Origin: Eulemur rufifrons
Lineage: Eukaryota > Chordata > Mammalia > Primates > Lemuridae
Reading direction: 5' to 3'
Assembly (NCBI RefSeq): GCF_041146395.1
Contig: NC_090983.1
Location: forward strand, 67,299,501 to 67,363,500
DNA length: 64,000 nucleotides
Shown: positions 33,066 through 44,430 of the stretch, piece after piece
Layout of the letters: each line of letters begins with the position of its first letter
Position numbering within the stretch: position 1 is the stretch's first letter
Program-made: the position numbers and the translations under genes
Notes under the pieces: generated by a model
Databases searched by the model: none
What the model saw: the letters and a program-made list of their open reading frames with translations, nothing else
What the model was told of the DNA's origin: nothing

Positions 33066-36000
33066 GTGAAATTATAAAAGTCAGGTGAATGATGAGGCCT
33101 TCGTCCTTTTAGATGTCAACTTTAGCATTATGCAATTCCCAAGGAAATTCTGTGCTTAATACCGAGGAATCCAGCAATAACTTAATTGTTTTGCCTGCAT
33201 ACTTACTATCTCCATTTTCTAATGATTCTACTACAATTAGATGCAATCTTATTCCACCAATTTTATTGGGAGAAAAAAGTGCAGGAGAAAAACCAACAAA
33301 TTCTCTAAGAATAAGAATATTCCTTTTTAGAAATTGACATGAATTGAAAATCTGGTCGGAAAAAAAAATTAGGCCCTTCAAACTTTAAAAGGAAACAATT
33401 TTTCTAAATAACTTTATACTAGTTTATCATGCTAATCCCTTTATCAGCAATATGATAAGGCTCAAGAAAGGCCAGCTTATTAATTAGTATAGATCCCACT
33501 CACATTCATAAAGATTGTTCTAATGATATTGAAACTCTCCTTACTTCATTACAGTCAGCAGGGCCCACTGTAACAATTTCAGCAAACACATTGAAATCTT
33601 TGAATCTTCTATATTATAGTCTTCAACAGTATTTTCATAGGAGAGTTCTAACGGGAAGTACAGAGTTTTAATGTTTCTTATTTTGGGATGGTGTGTGCTA
33701 ATGCAGAGTACAGGCAACCTTGTTTTTGCAGAGTGATGTTGACACACATCTGCTCAAACACATTAATGTTTCCATCCCAACTGACTCAGTTGGCAGGAAC
33801 AAGCTCATTCCTCTTTGTGAATAAAGAACTAGGAAGGGAGTACTGAAAAGGGGCTAGGCATTTTACAATTTGTCAAGATATGTATTCCAGCACTTATTTT
33901 TTAAAAAAATAAGTACTGGGTCCAACTTGAGCTAATAAGCTAATAGCTGCTTATCCTTTACTATTAAGCTTCAAAGGAACTCCTAACTAAATGAGCCAAT
34001 TATTATATTACCATACATTTTTTATTCCTTCCTGTTAAATCATGCATTTGGTGTTATATAGAAGTTTTATGCTTATTAGAAAAATAACCAGTATGTATGA
34101 GCTTATGAAAGGAAACCTCACTCAGATTTTTAAAAAGCAAATGAAAACCTTCAAATCTAACTGGTGCCATATGGTACACTCAAAAACACTTGTAAAAGAA
34201 AAGTTAAACCTTGAATATATTAATGATTTTTTTACTGAAAGAAAAAAGCCTCTCTTCCATCTTTGCATCTGAAAAGACTTCTGAATAGGGCATTATGGAA
34301 CAATTTCTGTACAAAAAAGTGAATTCAGTAACATAAACCTTGTATTGATTTTGTTATTAGTATGCTTATAAATAGTGTATGATTTTGAGCAAAGCAAAAC
34401 ATTAGCATTGGGTTTTGGTACTGTTCTAGATATTTAAAAGATATCACAGATGATTTGCCACTTACATTTGTATCATTCTGTCTCACAAAAATTCTTTCCT
34501 CTGACCTTGATGTGGAGAGACACAAGCACAACTGATCAGTTGTGATATGCACCAATGTGCCTCGAGAGGATTGAGTGTCGATTTCCCTGCCACTCAATTT
34601 TTGCCACCACACGAAGTCTTTTACTCTTAATTTATACTAATATGTAAAGCATCTACTGAAGAGTTTGATTTTTTTTTCTTCTCTCAAAATGCAAATGTGA
34701 ACCATGCAGAAAGAAATGGAAAGCAAAGAATTGTTAGGTTAATGGAGAGCACCTGTACCCTAATACTTTTTTCTCCCCATCAGATTGTCAATGTTAAGCT
34801 GTCCTACCACACGATAAAATCAAGAGTGCTTTAATTTCCAGTGTACTGAAGAGTGAACTTCCTGAATTGTTTACATATATACTGTATCTATTAATATACA
34901 TACTTTCTTATGTTTTCATGTAACAATAAACACAGTTTATTTGTTGAGATTATACTGGTTGGGTAGTTGATAGGGTTTGCTCATGAGACCACAAAGAGAG
35001 ATACCTAGAAGTTAAATCTGTTCTCCTGGTAAAGGTCTGGAATTCCACTATTTGTAATTGTGACCTGAAGTTTCAATTACACTGCAAAAAAATTCAAGGT
35101 GATATATAGCTATGTAAAAAAGAGGACAATAAAAAGGAATATTTGCAGCAAAAATATACTAACTATAGCTGAAAACCTCTAAACTCTGCAGAAAAGTACC
35201 TGGCAGCAAGTTATAGGGCGAGATATTGCCAGAGAGACATTGCCGGGTAAGAGAAGAAGATAAAGCCTGCAAAACAGTTAATCGCTTATGGAACATTCTC
35301 CGGATTGTCATTCAAATCCCACCACACTGTTAATCAAACATTAAACGAAGAGCAAGAGTGCAGGGGTCTCGTGTGTAGGAGAGGCAAGAACTCATGGGAG
35401 AAAATACTGATCAAGCCTTGGGTGATCAGATGAGATTTGAGAGTCCATGCGGGGTTTTCTCAGGCTCACGGTTCCCCAAGAAACTTCATACTATGAATGG
35501 ACAAATCAGAACACTTAGAACTGGAATCTTTCCATGGCAGGAATGAGACTATCAAACCCTTGGGGTAAAAAAAAAAGTCTTGTTTGAATTTTCCAGAAAA
35601 TTACTAATGGCTGAAAGGTGCACCTTTCTCGCCATTGTTACAGAAAAACAGCACAAGGAGAAGAAAGAAGGAAACTTTTAAATGGAAACACATTTGCCCA
35701 AGTGAATGAGAAAAACAGGAAAGCGAAGCAGAGCAGTGAGAAGATCATTTTAATACAATAAAAGCCATTTGACAGGAGTTTGGCAGTCAATATATTTATG
35801 ATTATAGAGAAGGCATATTTTGCCATGACCAAATAGAATTCCCAGGGGTGGGATTAGTTCACATTCTTTGCCTGAACAGGAGGCTTTATTCTTTTTTTAT
35901 AGGTAAATTCATATTGAAATGTGTATAGAGAAATGGGGTAGCTCTTCAAAATTCCAGTTGTTTCTAATGTTTGACTTATGTATTAAGTTTAAAAATCTTC

Positions 36001-36240
36001 ACAAGTATATTTGGAGGCAAATTTAAAGTTGCTTGCAATAGATTAAAGTCTAATTTTCTGGGTATTAAAGAGAAGCTTTGGTATACTTTGGCCCCAGGGT
36101 ATTTTGTGTTCTTCATGTTATGGAATACACAGTGGACCAGATGACTTTGAAGGTATCAAAATGTTTTGTTTTCAAATAAAGCTGTGTGAAACACAATCAC
36201 ATTAGCATTTGACGTATCTTCTAGTATTTTTAATTATATT
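33066..36240. other. Unique noncoding stretch
   Basis: Three kilobases with no confident repeat or gene; a long hairpin at 33887 is listed separately. The part around 35200-35480 is less AT-rich and keeps several CpGs. Frames at 33109-33381, 34042-34272 and 34325-34612 have no domain. Confidence 0.4.
33887..33919. repeat. 33-bp hairpin-forming inverted repeat
   Basis: Left arm 33887-33902 and right arm 33903-33919 pair with one mismatch (ccagCactt against aagtActgg) and practically no loop. AT-rich centre of T and A runs. Could extrude as a cruciform; no function known. Confidence 0.7.
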
Positions 36241-36244
36241 ATTT

Positions 36245-36890
36245 TTTTACCAAGTAGAATATTTAATTTTGCAACCCAATTTTTTTACTTGTTATTAAAT
36301 CACAAATGTTTCTACGACGTTACATACTCTTGGTAATCATAATTTTTAATGACTAAACAACATTAAATTTTATGTATTTATCATAAGTAACAGGTGTCTT
36401 ATAATTGGATATTTAAATTATTTTTAATTTTTCAAAACTAAAATATTTTTCTGAGTTATTTATGTATGTAATACTTTTTTTTACTATAGTGAGAATAATT
36501 AAAGCATAGTCTCAGAAATAGAATTATTAGGTCAGAGTTATGACTTGCATCTAATTTTCAATTACTTTTAAAAAGTTATGCAAGTAATATAGGAAGTTCA
36601 GAAACAGTAAAGCAGTATAAAAGTACCTAAAATCAATGCAATTGGTCTCCTTTTGTTTTCTGCCTCATGTTCTCTCCTCCTCATTAGTCATATTAATTTT
36701 GTGTCATTCTTTCCACTTTCAGTGCTTTTACATGTGCATGTGTACATATGAAAATAAAGGTTTTGTTACATAAATAAAATTATATGCATTATTATATAAC
36801 TTACTGTATTTACTTTATAATATCTTAGGTATATTTTCTTGCTATATTTCTTTTTAATTTTCTAAAAATTGTAAATTACTCTCAATCTCC
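36245..36890 (-). mobile_element. Ancient L1M 3'-end sequence, antisense, probably two pieces
   Basis: 36245-36545 shows 'tttttaatgactaaacaaca' and 'cagaaatagaattattaggt', the antisense of an old L1 3' end (compare the 'ttaatggctgcatagtatt' and 'agaagtggaattgctgggtc' phrases). 36575-36890 shows 'ggaagttcagaaacagtaaa' and 'acatgtgcatgtgtacatat', another antisense 3' end. The order suggests two neighbouring insertions or a rearranged one. Confidence 0.45.
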
Positions 36891-36937
36891 TCATCCAGAT
36901 ATCTCTGTATCAGTACATTTATTTGTATTTTTATGTA

Positions 36938-36954
36938 ATATATATATATATATA
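36938..36954. repeat. (TA)n microsatellite
   Basis: About eight TA units in AT-rich DNA. Confidence 0.8.
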
Positions 36955-37498
36955 GATTAAAATTCCAAAATGTTATAAAGTGTAAGCAGTCCATTCCAGT
37001 TATTAGTCCTCATTTCCTCCTCATCTCTCTCTTCAATTAAGTTCTCTTAAAAATGTTCTGTGATTCTTTCCAATTAAAAAAATTAATTTTATTTTAACTT
37101 ATTTTTAATCACTCATTCCCAAAAATGAATTAATTAATTTTTACTCCAAGGTCAGTATTTATCATATACAGAGGTAAATTGTGAATCACATGAAGATGCT
37201 GATTTTCTGAGTGGTTTATTAGGTTGTGAAGGGTGAGACTTTCCCCCAATTGGGACAGACTGGGTGAGGATTCTAATATCAATAAGATCTACTTATTGTG
37301 CAGAGAAACAAGCGACATGGCTCCCAAGAAAATGACTTGAAGAGAACCCATGAGGAAGTCCGCCAGTTTGCGGAAGGCTTATTTATACTGAGACTGCTTG
37401 AGCTCTCGTACAGGACTCCCCAAGTTCTGCCTTCAATTAGATTTGAAGCCCTAAAGCAGCTGAGAAGTGCTGTTTTCACCAGAGTGAATGTAACGGAC

Positions 37499-37519
37499 AA
37501 AGGGTAAAGGGTAAAGGGT
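37499..37519. repeat. Three tandem copies of AAAGGGT
   Basis: Three exact heptamers at 37499, 37506 and 37513. Minor tandem repeat, not telomeric. Confidence 0.85.
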
Positions 37520-38074
37520 AATTAGTTCCTGACCTGAAAGAGCTCAAAAAGAAAAAAATTCCAGCAAAACAGCTTCACTTTGGCCATACTGATAGTGTGT
37601 ATGTGTGTGAAGTAGTATGTGTTCATCACTAATAGAAGTCTATTTTTATTAGAATACAATATGGCAGGTCACAAGAGCAAATGGCCACATGGGCCAGCAG
37701 TCCTACCAATGATGAAGCAGACTTCAACTGGTGAGCGTGAGAGTGTACACACGACCCAAAGGCACAAGTGCAACTCAACTCCTGTCATTTGGGGCAAGGC
37801 CAGAATGTGAGCCAAGGGTTGCGTTATTATCTGATGTTTTAAGAGATCCAGAAATAAGAATGTTCATGTGAAATCTATTGTGGTATAAATGTTGGCAAGT
37901 ATTTTAATTTTGAAACAATATATGAGCCAATCAGTATGTGACTGTGGGACAAACCAAGTCTAAGGTCCTCCCGGTTGTGACCTCCAGCCAAACTACTTAG
38001 GCAAGCTATACAATGCCAAGTCTTTAAAGCCAACGTAGAGTGGAAGAGATTAATTTTAAGGACACGATACCTTA

Positions 38075-38230
38075 CTTATGCATTCATTCAATGAGGATTT
38101 ATTGAGAGAATATTAGCATATAACTCACATTCTATATCAAATGCCAAAATGACAGTGACTCAAACAAGATAAAATTCCTTTCTGTCTCCTCTAACAGTCT
38201 AAGTGTAAGCAGTGCTGATAGGACTGAGAC
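38075..38230 (+). repeat. Ancient degenerate mammalian repeat, same class as 1830-2080
   Basis: Starts 'gcattcattcaatgaggatt' + 'tattgag' and continues with 'acagtgactcaaacaagata' and 'ctaacagtctaagtgtaagc', the pattern of the other copies. Diverged; edges approximate. Confidence 0.4.
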
Positions 38231-41200
38231 GGTGCCTTCCTCAACACACAGCTTCCGTATTTTGACCAATACGGCTGCTCCAAGTCCTGCCATCAAGTCA
38301 TTTTGTCAACTTCCCAGGTAGCGGGAAGTGACAAAGAACCATATAGGGCATGCCCATTTCCTTTTAGGACACCACTAAGAAGCTTTACTCTGTTATTTCC
38401 ACTCATATCCAATTGGCTAAAACTTACCATATGGCACTACCTGCCAGCCAAAGAGGCTGAACAATTTAATCTTTGTGATTGGCAACCATACATCCATCTA
38501 AAGTTTGATGGATCTGTTTGTAAAAGAAGGAATGTGTAGTATTCTCTACCACCACAACTGTACTATACTAGAAAGTGTTTTGTTAGGTAAATTCCAATAA
38601 AAAATATCTCTATGTAAATGTGTATTTCATGCTCACAGTGGTTTAAAATCCCGGGAGAACGGAAAAGAAGACAGAGCCATTGAAGCTGGCCACCGAACCT
38701 GGCAACTTCTAATTCCAGAGAAAGTTGAAAAATTGTGCCTTTGTTCTGTCGGAGCAACCCATTTCATGAACAGAGAAACAGCCTGAGAAACAGCTCTGCC
38801 ATCCCACAAAAAGCTGTCTGCTCTTCTCCTGAATCATCCAGCTGAATCACCAATGGCACCCAAACCGACTACAGTACCTAGTATTTTAAAGAACGTATGG
38901 GGATGAAGGACAGACTGCAGACACAGGAACATATCTTCACATTGACAAGAGTCTCAAACATGGCAAATAATAATCTGCCTTAATAATCCTTGACTTTCAG
39001 ACTTTGACTTCAACCTTCAGAAGTTTATTTTCCTTTATTTCCTCTACATTTGTCATTCAACTTTTTTCTCTTCATTGCATTTAAAAAGCAGGGTTTTCTC
39101 AAAGGATGGCCTTGAGCTTTTCATTTGCAATCCTGCTCCCAAATCTTTCAGCTTTAAGAGCAACTCCTGTTTTGACTTCAGACTTCAAAATCCAGTCTCA
39201 ACCTCTAACATTCTGCCCCATTTTTCTCCAAATCCACACTTATCTTATCAGAGGGAGGAGAGAGTCTCACCGAAACAGAGACCACTGGCATGAGGTATCA
39301 AAGATAACTTAGATTAGAATGATAACAGTGAAATGGGAAAATGTGTGCAGGACATTAATAAGAGGTGGAATCAAAATCAAGTGACCTCCACTGACTGTGG
39401 AGAACAGGTTGAAGAAGGATTCAAAGGTGGCACTGCAATCTCCAACATGGTGGCTGACGGAATGGTGATTCATTAACGGAGAAAGGAATTCAAGAAGGCA
39501 ATTGGTGCTGAGACTGAGGCATCTAGTTTGTGATATAAAGCATTTTCTTGGTGCTTAAATGTGTAGTATGTCTTTTTATTAATAATTTTATATGTATCAT
39601 CATAATCTCTGAAAACACACTATAAAATTTCTACAAAGATAAGAAGAGAAAACAAATGTTATCATGAGATTTTTCTCTCTATCAAATGAATTCTGATAAA
39701 TGTTCTAGGTCTGCTTACAAAATTGTAGTGTCAAATAAAAAATGAATCCAGACTTAAGTAAGGAAAGACTATTCAAAATGATTATTGCAATAGAGGGAAA
39801 GGACCTATTGAGATATAGGAAGGAGACTATTAATTGTAATACAGAGAATGCTCCAACCATGAAATCTGCAAGCGTCTCAATGGTCAGGCAGAAAATGGGC
39901 TTTTCTATTATAGGGAGGAATGTTTACAAGGCTAGAATGAACTTGGTGTATGGAGTGGGATGAGTTGGGGGCACAAATACACATTTGATCAGGGAACGAT
40001 TTTCCCTCAGATCAGCTGATCCTTGAGAGGGGCTATTAAGGAGGGCTTATTCCTCATTCCAAAGCCCAAAGCTCAGGGAACTGAGGAAGGGAGAGAAGCT
40101 TGACCAAGTTTGGTCAAGCCAAGGTAGTGGACATTTTTTCCATATTGGTCAGTTGAAATGAACAGTTCAGCTAACCATTTGTAAGATAAAGAATAAGAAT
40201 TTGGAGGGCCTGTGGAGAGTCCTGTCCTAGGTAAACAAAGGTTCCTGCATGAGTCTTATCTAAGTCTTGTAAGGAAGGGTGGCTCTGTGCAGTAAGTCAT
40301 TTCTTCGGACATGGAAGGTTGGAGGTAATTTCTTGACCCCCACTGTTTTCCAGGAGCACAGGGCTCAGGTAAAGTTTAGCATTGTCAGTAGCATTTCAAC
40401 ACGACCATTCCATTCAAGGAGTAGCTAACCTAAAGTTTTAAAAATGTATTTCAAAAGTCAGTAATTGATTCTGAAAATTAATATCCCTATTGAGAAACTA
40501 GAAAAAATTAGTTTATCCCATTTAAGTAGGAGAAAAGCTGAAATGCAAAAGACTGTATAAGATCACTGTGATAATGAGAGAAAATTGGACTGCCATGTGT
40601 TTTCTCAATAGATTTATGTTGCCTCTCAGTTTATTAGATGATGACTTTCCTCTTCTCCACCTGCCTCTTTTGTTGAGCCTCTTTGGATAACATCCTGACT
40701 CTTCCCTCCTCAGGTCTTTGTATTTTTCATCATGGTCCCAAATAAGCCATTTAATAATGCCAAGAGGACTATTTTCACTGGAACGTTATTGTGATTTACT
40801 AGGTCTGCAAATATATTATTTAGGTGGGGGAAGGAGAATTTCTCTTGTACATCACGCAGAAGTTGGCCCATGCACTCAATAAAAGCTCATTATGGAAAGA
40901 TTATAAACGTATAACAATACATTTTAAGTGAGATGCAATGATCCATAAAATTGGTGTGGCTAATTAGCAGATCAAATCTCTGTAAGAACTGGATGTCTTT
41001 AATATCCTGCAGTTGCTTAATTCTATAGGTATTTTACCACCCACAAATGTTTAGTAAAATTAAATAATAGTATAAATGTTCAGTGGGATTAAAGCAACTG
41101 TAAAATGAAACCAAACAAAATGAGTTTATTTTGTTAATAGAATAAAGAGAATCCCAGTGTTAATATAACATTACACAAAATCTAGAGCAAACATCCTCTG

Positions 41201-41529
41201 AATCCCAGCCTCATTTCACATGTAATTAACCTTTCTCAATCAAGCTAAGCATCCCTCATACCTCCTTCTCAACTGCTGCGCATCCACATCTCTGCTTTCA
41301 GGTGAATAAAAGGCAGGCATCAATTTAGACTAGTAACACTGTCTCATACTGTGCTTCCAGAGCAACGTCACCCCAAGAGTATTTTGAATACTGATCATTT
41401 CCCCCAGCTCATGTGTATATTTTACAACTTTTATTTCTTCTTGAAGAAGTAAGAGGTATTTGATGCTGATGGGTAATATGTTTTAATTGTAAAATATTCT
41501 CCATTATTAGTCACAACTGAGGTGGACAT

Positions 41530-42054
41530 GTAGTAGATTTTGGTCTTCTAGCAACCACTAACTGTTTTCTGGCAAATGCTAACAATTTGGGGGCAGTAAT
41601 CTACCCCTTTGGGTTGAATGCCATTCCTTCTTTACAGAGATGGAACATAGTACCTGGGCTTAGGTCAATCACCACATTCCATTCCCTTGGCCTCACTGAT
41701 GGGTATACAGATGGACTCAAGATTCAAGTTGTTCCAATCAGGAGAAAGTGTGAGAGCTGCTTGGAAGAGAATCTCACTCTTTTTCCTGAGACTTGAACTT
41801 GAGAAAATGCGAGGCTATCACTGCTGTAGCAATTCTGCTACTACCCAGATCCAGAGATTAAAGCCAACACATGCAAGGGAGTTTGACCAGCAGCAGGGAG
41901 AAACCACATCCCACTGATGTTGTTTGAGTGTATATAGAGTTGTTTCTAAAGCCAGTTTTACTCCAAGTTTTCTCAGTTACATGAGTCAACACCTCTTCTT
42001 CTTTTAGTTTGTAAAGTGTTTTCTGTCATAATCAAAAGAGTTCCAAATGATACA
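41530..42054 (+). repeat. Ancient LTR-like relic (MLT/ERVL-like)
   Basis: The 3' part is telling: 'ttgtttgagtgtatatagag', 'ctcagttacatgagtcaaca', 'tctgtcataatcaaaagagt' and a 'tgataca' end at 42054 resemble an old ERVL/MaLR LTR terminus. The 5' boundary is a guess. Two overlapping forward frames at 41587-41917 are by-products. Confidence 0.4.
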
Positions 42055-42059
42055 GTATC

Positions 42060-42180
42060 AGGCCAAGGAGTAGTAGTAATATAGTCAAGATTATGAGCTG
42101 AGAAATCATACAATCTTGGGTTCTAATTCCAGTTTGACTACTAACTTCCTGAATTTTCTTTGGCAAATACCTTGAGCTAA
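42060..42180 (+). repeat. MIR SINE relic
   Basis: 'agattatgagctgagaaatc', 'cttgggttctaattccagtt' and 'tttctttggcaaataccttg' follow the first half of MIR. Confidence 0.6.
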
Positions 42181-42227
42181 GGATACAGTTTCTTCAAGTG
42201 TTTATGGGTCCATGAAAGCTTTGTTAT

Positions 42228-42330
42228 AATAAGTAGAATAATTGGAAGACAAAATGGAAAAAAAATCTTTCAGAAACTAGACTAAAATGACAGATTCATC
42301 TGTCTTTGTCTTCCAATTATTCTATTTATT
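42228..42330. repeat. Near-perfect 26-bp inverted repeat with 51-nt loop
   Basis: The arm at 42228-42253 is the reverse complement of 42305-42330 with one mismatch (G at 42233 where the partner predicts A). Shared core on the left is 'tagaataattggaagacaaa'. Both arms lie outside the MIR to the left and the L1 to the right. No terminal motif of a known transposon is seen. It would fold as a ~103-nt hairpin. Confidence 0.85.
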
Positions 42331-42690
42331 TTAAAATATCTTCTATCATATTTTTAATATTCAAGATTTTTATTCTTGGGATACTTCACTTAATAGAATG
42401 GGTTCCAACTCTCTCCAGGAGAACAAAAGGGATTCTATATCACCATTATTTCTTATAGCTGAGTAATACTCCATGGTATACATATACCACAATTTACTAA
42501 TCCACTCATGAATTGATGGGCATTTGGGTTGTTTCCACATCTTTGCAATTGTGAATTGTGCTGTTATAAGCACCACATATACTCACCAGCAAATTGGTTT
42601 CCCTGATCATCACCTAAATGCAAATTTGGGAATAACACCAATTGGGTATCGGACTGAGGTGAGGGGTGGGGAGAGGAGATAGGTGTACGC

Positions 42691-42900
42691 CTACATGATG
42701 AGTGCGTTGGGCACCGTCTGGGGAATGGTCATGCTTGAATGTTCTGACAGGGGGGTGGGGGGTGGGGGGGATGCGGGGGGCGGAGGGGAGGCGATGGGGG
42801 TATAACTACATGATGAGTGCAATGCGCACTGTCTGGGGAATGGACACGCCTGAAGTTCTGACTCGGGGGGATGGGCGGGACATGGGCAATTTATATAACC
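42691..42900 (+). repeat. 116-bp tandem duplication in the L1 3' UTR
   Basis: 'ctacatgatgagtgc' begins at 42691 and again at 42807, each followed by a 'gcac(c/t)gtctggggaatgg' stretch, a 'catgcttgaa'/'acgcctgaag' stretch and a G-rich run. The older L1 tails at 4925 and 14306 have only one such unit. The period is 116 bases; copies differ at several positions. Confidence 0.8.
42751..42803 (+). other. G-rich tract with quadruplex potential
   Basis: At least five runs of four to eight G are separated by one to a few bases on the plus strand. It belongs to the L1 3' UTR, where G-rich polypurine segments are a known feature of primate L1s. Confidence 0.75.
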
Positions 42901-42999
42901 TGAACTTTTGTACCCCCATGAAGAAATTTAAAAAAAAAAGATTTTTAGTGTTGTTTTCTGAATGTTACTTTTATATAACATCTTTTTTCAAGATATGAG

Positions 43000-43920
43000 A
43001 GAAAATTAGATAATTGTAGGAAGTTCAATATGTGAATAACAGAATTTCCAGAAGGTAGAGACAAATAAAATGGAGAACATTGTAGTTATAAGAGAAATAA
43101 TAAAATAAAAATTTCCAGGACAGAAAGCCATGAAATTCAGTATTGAAAGGTCCACTGAGGGCTTAGCATGAGAAAGGGGGAAAATGCCACCTCAATGTGT
43201 ATTACCATGAAATTCCAGAATGCTAGTAGTAAATTTCAGAAATGTCCAGAGGAGATAAACAGACCGCATCCAAAAATCAAGAATTGATATTGATGTGGTA
43301 CTAGATATTGAACAGCTTCACTGCAATGTTTTCAAAATTCTGAGGAAAAATGACTTCTTGAATTCTAAACCTAGCCAAACTGACAATCAATTTTAGCAAT
43401 TAAAGTATTTACAAACTTGAAAATATATTTTCAAACATTCAAGTTCTCAAAAATTTACTTGCTTGGTACCCTTTCTAAGGAAATTATTTGTGGATGTGTT
43501 CCATTATAAAAGAGGGAACCAACCAAGAAGAATTAAAACCCAGGTCATAGGAAAAAATAGGGCCAGGCCGAGAGGTGACAATTGCGAGAGAGATCTCAGA
43601 AGGACAGTTGCACTGCAGACTACAGAACAGCCAATCCAAAGCGAGTGAGAGGACTCACAGTCATGTGTCGAAGAAAAACAAAAGTTATATCAACTGACAA
43701 GTGTGCTTATTGAGAGTCTGAGGGCACATTAGTGAGAAGGACCCTGAACAGTAATCAGGCAAAGAAACAGAATACCCGAGAAATGATTAACTCCAGGGAT
43801 TAAAAACGTTGCATTCGTAAGTAATTCATGGTCCATTATGTGGTTCAACTGTGAATATTTACAAAGATAGAATAATGTAAACACTGAAATTATGGATTAA
43901 ACTAAGCTAGTGATATGACT
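43000..43920 (+). mobile_element. Ancient LINE (L1M/HAL1-like) relic, sense
   Basis: Phrases 'ccaggacagaaagccatgaa', 'ttgaaaggtccactgagggc', 'ttcaaaattctgaggaaaaa' and 'aacctagccaaactgacaat' belong to a common old mammalian L1-type LINE. A short frame from 43463 reads 'VPFLRKLFVDVFHYKRGNQ', a trace of the coding part. Everything else is broken. The subfamily is not certain and the right edge is approximate. Confidence 0.55.
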
Positions 43921-44019
43921 ATATTGCATATATACTGTGTATATCAAAGAGGGGAGGCGTCGAAGGGAATGACAGCAAGTATTCAGGGCGGTGGAGGGGA
44001 AAAATGAAAGAAAATAGAA

Positions 44020-44430
44020 TCTCCCTCTTACATAGTGGGAAGACAATAGATAATATCCTTCACCTCAGCAACAGCATTTCATTCCTTTGTAGTTTTATCC
44101 TCACTCGCAGAACCAGTCTTAACACAAGGGCCCTTAGAGACACCCACTATTCTGTGGCATCCCCTCCTCAGAGATCTAACTTCTAGCCCCCTGGGGCCCC
44201 TCTTCCAAACTCCTAACAATTCTAACCTCTTCCATTTGTTCTTAGTAGCTCTAGGGTTGGTAGCTACTTCTTACAGTCACTACTTCTTTGGTAACTTAGT
44301 TTTCCTTTTGCCTTTGCAGTTACCTAGCTAACTATTTATACCTGTTTAGCAATTCTTTATATTAAATTTTCTCTGATAAACCAGTTGGTGTGATTTCTGT
44401 CTCCTGGCTAGATTGAGACTGATAAAATAT
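44020..44430 (+). repeat. Ancient LTR-like relic, class uncertain
   Basis: 'gctctagggttggtagctac', 'ccttttgcctttgcagttac', 'ccagttggtgtgatttctgt', 'ctcctggctagattgagact' and a 'gataaaa' end resemble the 3' part of an old mammalian LTR. Similar ending to the relic at 5930-6350. Confidence 0.4.

Larger units (their letters stand above)
36955..41529. other. Mostly unique noncoding stretch
   Basis: No gene. A GC-richer block at 37290-37510 keeps several CpGs, with frames on both strands but no domain and no convincing splice pair. 38075-38230 resembles the unnamed ancient repeat of 1830-2080. A short inverted repeat (ccgtatt/aatacgg) lies at 38255-38274. The rest to 41529 shows nothing I recognise. 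Confidence 0.4.
42363..42947 (+). mobile_element. 5'-inverted LINE-1 insertion with target duplication
   Basis: A short L1 copy composed of an inverted ORF2 end (42373-42567) and a sense 3' UTR with A-tail (42568-42937). The 10-bp direct repeat 'aagattttta' at 42363-42372 and 42938-42947 brackets it. The inverted part encodes on the minus strand 'ITAQFTIAKMWKQPKCPSIH' and further 'MYTMEYYSAIRNNG', ending 'ILLSEVSQE'. The sense part starts 'agcaccacatatactcacca', which in the intact element directly follows the end of the inverted part, so little was lost. Twin priming explains the structure. The lack of internal decay compared with the other L1s suggests it is the youngest L1 here. Confidence 0.85.

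Noticed and set aside
37499..37519. AAAGGGT x3 as interstitial telomere sequence
   Set aside because: The unit is not TTAGGG and only three copies exist.
42370..42576. Reverse-strand 68-codon frame
   Set aside because: The inverted ORF2 end of an L1 insertion, bracketed by the element's target duplication.
43463..43648. Forward 61-codon frame
   Set aside because: A trace of an ancient LINE coding segment ('VPFLRKLFVDVFHYKRGNQ'), flanked by broken LINE sequence.
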